Source: Accumulibacter sp.
GTDB lineage: Bacteria; Pseudomonadota; Gammaproteobacteria; Burkholderiales; Rhodocyclaceae
Direction of reading: 5' to 3'
Length of the DNA stretch: 64,000 nt
Assembly (NCBI GenBank): GCA_017302455.1
Contig: JAFLDO010000016.1
Coordinates: 1-64,000 of the forward strand
Position numbers and translations under genes: made by a program. The notes under the pieces are model-generated. The model was not told where the DNA came from. It worked only from the letters and a program-made list of their open reading frames with translations, and searched no databases. Shown here in pieces: positions 59,815-64,000 of this stretch. The first letter of the stretch is position 1. Every line of letters begins with the position of its first letter.

Positions 59815-60816
59815 TCAGGGAGCAAGGTTCGCCAGTGCGGCGGCAAGGCGTTGCCACTCGGCCTCGCTACCGGGCAAGCCGAAGCGCAACAGGCCGTGCG
59901 CTGGAAAATGCCGGGTCAGGATCGCCCGGCGCGCGAGGTGTTCGTAGAGCGCGACACTCTGCGGCGTGGCCACGGTTGCGAACAGCGCGCAGGCCTGCAC
60001 GCCGCCGAACGGCGCCAGCAGTGCCGCCAGTCGGGCCGACGCGGCGATCAGTTCGCCGCGCGTGCGCTGCTGCCAGGCGGTATCGGCCAATGCCTGGCGG
60101 GCAACGGCGCGCGCCGGCCCGGACAGCGGCCACGGACCGATCGCTTCGCGCAGCAGATCGAGCTTCTCGCGCGCCCCGAAGACGAAGCCGACGCGAGCAC
60201 CGGCCAGCCCGAAGAACTTGCCGAGCGAGCGCAGGACGATCAGGTTCGGCGCTGCCGGACCGCCGGCCAGGGCAGTCACGCAATTGTCGGGAGTGGCATC
60301 GCCAAAGGCTTCATCGACGATCAGCCAGCCACCGCGTCGCTGCAATTGTGCTGCCGCGTCGAGCAGGGCAGCGGCCGGCAGCGTGCCGGCGGTCGGGTTA
60401 TTGGGGTTACAGAGGACGACGAGCGGCGTCGCCGCCGCCAGTGCGCGCGCCAAGGGCGCCTGTGACAGCCGGCGCAGCTTGTGGCCGGCGCGTTCCCAGG
60501 CCTGCGGATGTTCTTCGTAGATCGGCGTCAGGCAGGCGACGACCACCGGCCGGAACAGCGCCGGCAACGACTGGATGGCTGCCTGCGAGCCCGCCAGGGC
60601 GAGGCCGCGATCGCTGCCATAGTAGGCCGCGGCAGCCGCCTCCAGGCCGTCGTCGTCCTCGGGCAGGCGCCGCCAGCAATCCGCGTCGATCTCCGGAACG
60701 GGATAGGCGTGCGGGTTGATACCGGTCGACAGATCCAGCCAGTCGCCGAGCGCTGCCCCGCAGAAGGGCGCGTACTGGCGTGCTGCCGCGCGCAGACGGC
60801 CGCCGTGGTCAAGCAC
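59815..60816 (-). CDS. cobD: L-threonine-O-3-phosphate decarboxylase-like PLP enzyme (CobD/CobC)
   Basis: 333 residues. Fold-type I aminotransferase of the CobC/CobD group: starts [14 protein letters not shown] and has [17 protein letters not shown] (family-specific), [28 protein letters not shown] and the PLP-lysine region [17 protein letters not shown]. It supplies (R)-1-amino-2-propanol phosphate for cobalamin. GTG 60816 is used because it gives the family start; its coding region overlaps the CbiB stop by 8 bp. The frame to 60969 lies inside cbiB. Confidence 0.88.
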   Translation of the reverse strand: MLDHGGRLRAAARQYAPFCGAALGDWLDLSTGINPHAYPVPEIDADCWRRLPEDDDGLEAAAAAYYGSDRGLALAGSQAAIQSLPALFRPVVVACLTPIYEEHPQAWERAGHKLRRLSQAPLARALAAATPLVVLCNPNNPTAGTLPAAALLDAAAQLQRRGGWLIVDEAFGDATPDNCVTALAGGPAAPNLIVLRSLGKFFGLAGARVGFVFGAREKLDLLREAIGPWPLSGPARAVARQALADTAWQQRTRGELIAASARLAALLAPFGGVQACALFATVATPQSVALYEHLARRAILTRHFPAHGLLRFGLPGSEAEWQRLAAALANLAP

Positions 60817-61765
60817 GCGCCAGGCCCCAGGCAAGCAGGATGGCCAGCCACAACAGCAGGCTGCCACGCACCAGGCACAGCGCGCGCACAATGTCCGCCC
60901 CGCCGGCCGGCCGGCCCTCGCCGAGTTGCGGGCGCTCCTCCATCCGGCCATGATAGATCGCCGCACCACCGAGCACGAGACCCAGGCTAGCGGCGCCGGC
61001 GGCCATCACCGGACCGGCGTTCGGGCTTTTCCAGCGCGGCGCCTGCTCGCGCCAGCAACGCAGCGCCGCACGCGTGCGGCCGCCGAGCGCGTAGGAGACG
61101 GCAGTCAGCCGCGCCGGAACATAGTTGAGGACGTCGTCCGCACGCGCCGCCGCCCAGCCGAAATCGGCGAAGCGCTCGTTGCGGTAGCCCCACATGGCGT
61201 CGAGCGTGTTGGCCAGCCGGAAAAGGACGGCACCCGGGCCACCGAGCAGCGCGAACCAGAAGAGCGCGCCGAACACCGCGTCATTGCCGTTTTCGAGCGT
61301 CGATTCAATGCAGGCGGCGGCAACCGCCCCGGCGTCAAGGTCGTCGGTCTGCCGCGAAACCATCCAGCCGACATGCTCGCGCGCCGCCGCCAGATCGCCG
61401 TTGGCCAGATCTGTGGCAACACGCTTGGCGTGCTCACCGAGGCTGCGCCCGCCGAGCGCCAGATAGAGCAGGATCGCGTTTGTCGCCCAGCCGGCGAGTC
61501 CCGTGGGGATCGCCCAGGCGGCCAGCGCCACCGGCGGCAGGACCAGCACCGACCAGGCCAGCAGACCACGCAGGCGACGCCAGCCACCGCGATTCGCGGC
61601 GGCCTCGCAACGGCCGGCCAAGGCACCGAAACCGACCAGCGGATGCCAGCGCCGGGGCTCGCCAAGCAGCCGGTCGAGGCCGGCGCCGGCGATCGCCGCG
61701 AGCGGCAGTGACAACGCAGCTGGCATGCCGGCGACGAGGAATTGTGAAAAAGACGGGGTGAGCAT
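60809..61765 (-). CDS. cbiB: Adenosylcobinamide-phosphate synthase (CbiB/CobD)
   Basis: About 318 residues of membrane protein with the CbiB signature: [18 protein letters not shown] near the N-terminus, [20 protein letters not shown], and [20 protein letters not shown]. It joins adenosylcobyric acid to aminopropanol phosphate. ATG 61765 starts 34 bp from the divergent cobQ ATG; ATG 61726 is an alternative that starts the conserved region directly. It overlaps the following gene by 8 bp. Confidence 0.9.
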   Translation of the reverse strand: MLTPSFSQFLVAGMPAALSLPLAAIAGAGLDRLLGEPRRWHPLVGFGALAGRCEAAANRGGWRRLRGLLAWSVLVLPPVALAAWAIPTGLAGWATNAILLYLALGGRSLGEHAKRVATDLANGDLAAAREHVGWMVSRQTDDLDAGAVAAACIESTLENGNDAVFGALFWFALLGGPGAVLFRLANTLDAMWGYRNERFADFGWAAARADDVLNYVPARLTAVSYALGGRTRAALRCWREQAPRWKSPNAGPVMAAGAASLGLVLGGAAIYHGRMEERPQLGEGRPAGGADIVRALCLVRGSLLLWLAILLAWGLARA

Positions 61766-61768
61766 GCG

Positions 61769-61796
61769 AGAATCGGGGGGTCGAAACCCGGATTCT
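61769..61796. repeat. Inverted repeat between divergent cbiB and cobQ
   Basis: AGAATC (61769-61774) and GATTCT (61791-61796) form a perfect 6-bp inverted repeat, with GGG/CCC adding three inner pairs after one mismatch and a palindromic TCGA in the loop. It occupies nearly all of the 34-bp divergent gap, a place where an operator or overlapping promoters would have to be. Confidence 0.65.
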
Positions 61797-61799
61797 ACG

Positions 61800-63278
61800 A
61801 TGAACGAGCACCGCACCCCCAGCCTGATGATTCAGGGCTGCACCTCTGACGCCGGCAAGAGCGTGCTGGTCACCGCACTTTGCCGCATCCTGCACCGCCG
61901 CGGCGTCCGCGTCGCCCCCTTCAAGCCGCAGAACATGGCACTCAATTCGGCGGTCACTGTCGACGGCGGCGAGATCGGCCGGGCGCAGGCACTGCAGGCG
62001 CTGGCCGCCGGCCTGCCGGCACATTCCGATTTCAACCCGGTGCTGCTCAAGCCGGCGACCGACAAGCGCGCGCAGGTGATCATTCACGGCAAGGCGCTCA
62101 CCGACCTCGATGCGCGCGACTACCACGCCTACAAGCCGCGCGCGATGCAAGCCGTGCTCGAGTCCTGGCAGCGCCTTTCGGCACAGTACGAGTGCCTGCT
62201 CGTCGAAGGCGCCGGCAGCCCAGCCGAGATCAATCTGCGCGACCGCGACATCGCCAACATGGGCTTTGCCGAAGCGGTCGACTGCCCGGTGATCCTGATC
62301 GCCGACATCGATCGCGGTGGCGTCTTCGCGCATCTGTGCGGCACGCTCGACCTGCTGTCGCCCTCCGAGCAGGCGCGCGTCAAGGGTTTCGTGATCAACC
62401 GCTTCCGCGGCGACATCGGCCTCCTCGAAAGCGGCCTGCGCTGGCTCGAACAGCGCACCGGCAAGCCCGTGCTCGGCGTTCTGCCGTACCTGCACGGTCT
62501 CTACCTCGATGCCGAGGATGCCGTACCCCGCGCCGCGATGCAGAAGGCGGCGGCCGCTCTGCGCGTCGTCGCCCCGGCCTACCCGCGAGTCTCGAATCAC
62601 AACGACCTCGACCCCTTGCGCTTCCACCCGGAAGTCGATTTCCGCTTCGTCGGCCCCAACGATCCGCCACCGCCCTGCGATCTGATCGTCCTGCCGGGCT
62701 CGAAAGCCGTGCAGGCCGACCTCGCCTGGCTACGCGCGCAGGGTTGGGAGGAAGCAATCCGCCGCCACCTTCGCTACGGGGGCAAAGTCATCGGCATCTG
62801 CGGCGGCCTGCAGATGCTCGGCCGCGAACTGCAGGATCCGCTGGGGCTCGAGGGTCCTCCGGGCAGCATGCCGGGGCTGGGCTGGCTGGACTACGCGACG
62901 CGAATGGCCACCGAGAAGACGCTGGAGAACGTCAGCGGCTACCTGATGCTGCCCGCTGCGCCGGCTATCGGCGGTTACCGCATCCACATGGGGGTCACCC
63001 GCGGTGCAGCCCTCGAAAAGCCGGCGGCAATCCTCGACGGTCAACCTGACGGTGCGCTCTCGGCAGACGGGCAGATTCTTGCGACCTACTGCCACGGCCT
63101 CTTCGACTCCCCGCCGGCACTGGCAGCGCTGCTCGCCTGGGCCGGCCACCGACCGACACAGGACTTCGATCCACGGCAGCGGCGCGAGGCCGACATCGAC
63201 CGCCTCGCCGACGCTGTCGAGCAGCACATGGACCTGCAGGCGCTGGCCGAGTGGATCCCGGCGCAAGCGATGCGCTGA
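61800..63278 (+). CDS. cobQ: Cobyric acid synthase
   Basis: 492 residues. The N-terminal dethiobiotin-synthetase-like P-loop is [12 protein letters not shown] (10-21), with [17 protein letters not shown] next to it. The C-terminal type 1 glutamine amidotransferase domain has the catalytic Cys in [12 protein letters not shown] and the His in [10 protein letters not shown]. It amidates cobyrinic acid a,c-diamide at four positions using glutamine and ATP. It starts 34 bp from cbiB on the opposite strand, unusual for genes of one pathway that must be co-expressed. The 3' end faces the UspA gene (20 bp). Confidence 0.95.
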   Translation: MNEHRTPSLMIQGCTSDAGKSVLVTALCRILHRRGVRVAPFKPQNMALNSAVTVDGGEIGRAQALQALAAGLPAHSDFNPVLLKPATDKRAQVIIHGKALTDLDARDYHAYKPRAMQAVLESWQRLSAQYECLLVEGAGSPAEINLRDRDIANMGFAEAVDCPVILIADIDRGGVFAHLCGTLDLLSPSEQARVKGFVINRFRGDIGLLESGLRWLEQRTGKPVLGVLPYLHGLYLDAEDAVPRAAMQKAAAALRVVAPAYPRVSNHNDLDPLRFHPEVDFRFVGPNDPPPPCDLIVLPGSKAVQADLAWLRAQGWEEAIRRHLRYGGKVIGICGGLQMLGRELQDPLGLEGPPGSMPGLGWLDYATRMATEKTLENVSGYLMLPAAPAIGGYRIHMGVTRGAALEKPAAILDGQPDGALSADGQILATYCHGLFDSPPALAALLAWAGHRPTQDFDPRQRREADIDRLADAVEQHMDLQALAEWIPAQAMR

Positions 63279-63298
63279 TCGCGCCAGGCGGAGAAGTG

Positions 63299-63763
63299 CT
63301 ACTCGTCGGGCTCTTCGCCGCGCACCAGCAGAAGCGATGTCTGTCCCTTGCGCACCAGACGCTCGGCGACGCTACCGACGAAGAAGCGTTCGATGCCGCG
63401 TCGCCCATGCGTGCCGACGACGAGTAGATCGGCCTGCCATTCGCCCGCCGCATCGATGAGCATGTCCGAAACATGCTTCTGCTCCGATTCGACGAGCTTG
63501 ATTTCCGCCTCGACCCCGGCCGAGCGAACCGTTTGCAGCAGTCTGTCGAGAAAACCCTCCGCGCCGAGACGCATGCGGGCCTCGGTCTTGCCGACGCTGT
63601 TCGGCAGCATCATCGCTACTTCGCGCTGGGCAAGAATCGTTTCGTCGATGGCATGACAGATCGCCACCTGCGCGCCGGTGGCCTTGGCCAACTCGATCGC
63701 GGCTTCCATCACCTGACTGGTCATGAAGCTCTCATCCACAGCAACCATGATTCGCTTGTACAT
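63299..63763 (-). CDS. Universal stress protein UspA family
   Basis: 154 residues, single USP domain. It begins MYKRIMVAVDESFMTSQVME and carries the ATP-binding G-x2-G-x9-G(S) motif as GTHGRRGIERFFVGSVAE near the C-terminus, followed by LLLVRG. The intact motif predicts nucleotide binding. It has no evident link to cobalamin synthesis and probably is under its own promoter. A 77-bp gap separates it from the truncated cobU gene. Confidence 0.93.
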   Translation of the reverse strand: MYKRIMVAVDESFMTSQVMEAAIELAKATGAQVAICHAIDETILAQREVAMMLPNSVGKTEARMRLGAEGFLDRLLQTVRSAGVEAEIKLVESEQKHVSDMLIDAAGEWQADLLVVGTHGRRGIERFFVGSVAERLVRKGQTSLLLVRGEEPDE

Positions 63764-63840
63764 TGGCGTCGGCTCCTCGTTGGGGCAAAGTTGTCAGACA
63801 ACGGCGACAATAGCACCGATCACGGTGGCCGGGAACGGGC

Positions 63841-64000
63841 TACTTGAGGCTGAGCGGTAGGCCGGCGACCACCAGGGTGACCTTGTCGCAGACCGCCGCC
63901 ATGCGCTGGTTCAGTCGGCCCTGCTCATCGGCGAACAGCCGTGCCAGCGCCGCCATCGGCACAATGCCCGAGCCGACCTCGTTGGAGACCAGGATGACCT
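63841..64000 (-). CDS. cobU: Adenosylcobinamide kinase/guanylyltransferase, C-terminus (partial)
   Basis: The minus-strand frame enters from the right edge and ends at 63841-63843. The visible product [20 protein letters not shown] followed by [20 protein letters not shown] and the end VAGLPLSLK is the conserved C-terminal part of CobU/CobP. The P-loop lies outside the window. It extends the cobalamin group beyond the window. Confidence 0.9.

Noticed and set aside
58948..60465. 505-codon plus-strand frame across btuF and cobD
   Set aside because: It is antisense to two genes with clear family motifs and has an arginine-rich composition typical of shadow frames.

Overview
The window is high-GC DNA with tightly packed, often overlapping genes. 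Gene families and layout point to a betaproteobacterium, most likely of the Rhodocyclales / Candidatus Accumulibacter type. That assignment is an inference from gene content (exosortase A EPS locus, alpha-type periplasmic carbonic anhydrase, late cobalamin genes); no rRNA or other taxonomic marker is present.

Left edge (1-1335): a scrap heap of insertion sequences. The 5' end of an IS630-type transposase abuts a 5'-truncated IS110 transposase, followed by a 3'-truncated IS5-type transposase. Region 1475-33083 is one long, entirely minus-strand exopolysaccharide locus of the exosortase A (XrtA) type. In transcription order it holds an export lipoprotein, chain-length determinant, BY-type tyrosine kinase with a Gly-Tyr tail, outer-membrane protein, AAA ATPase, UDP-GlcNAc 2-epimerase, polysaccharide deacetylase, FemAB-like protein, exosortase A/EpsI, a formyltransferase-deacetylase fusion, alternating glycosyltransferases and asparagine-synthase-type amidotransferases, GDP-mannose 6-dehydrogenase, a transglutaminase-like membrane protein, a glycosyltransferase, a methyltransferase, a CapK-like adenylating enzyme and an O-antigen-ligase-like polymerase. 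A block of about 4.3 kb (IS701/IS4-type transposase remnant, GT2, SMR-like and GT39 genes) sits between glycosyltransferase and dehydrogenase genes that look formerly adjacent. It is bounded by a 158-bp exact direct repeat.

Region 33678-47164, plus strand: a CheR methyltransferase, then a run of envelope genes. These are an OmpA-type lipoprotein, a WD40/caspase protein, a coiled-coil protein, an ABC importer whose membrane-anchored solute-binding protein is fused to an OmpA peptidoglycan-binding domain, a membrane/coiled-coil protein, a PspA/IM30 protein, an AAA+ ATPase and a TerB-like protein. This is the best candidate for a poorly described system, perhaps envelope-stress sensing and response.

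Region 47180-58547 is mixed accessory and housekeeping DNA: a YfcF-like glutathione transferase, alpha carbonic anhydrase, a frameshifted beta-propeller gene, a zeta-toxin-like kinase with a small upstream partner, a stand-alone Card1/DUF1887-like CARF nuclease without a CRISPR array, a hydrolase, a HAD phosphatase, a PNPOx-fold protein, and a lipid/glycan group (YdjC-family deacetylase, GtrA, GT39, GT2). Region 58912-64000 holds late cobalamin synthesis and uptake genes (BtuF, CobD/CobC, CbiB, CobQ, truncated CobU) with a UspA gene between.

No tRNA, rRNA or CRISPR array was recognised.
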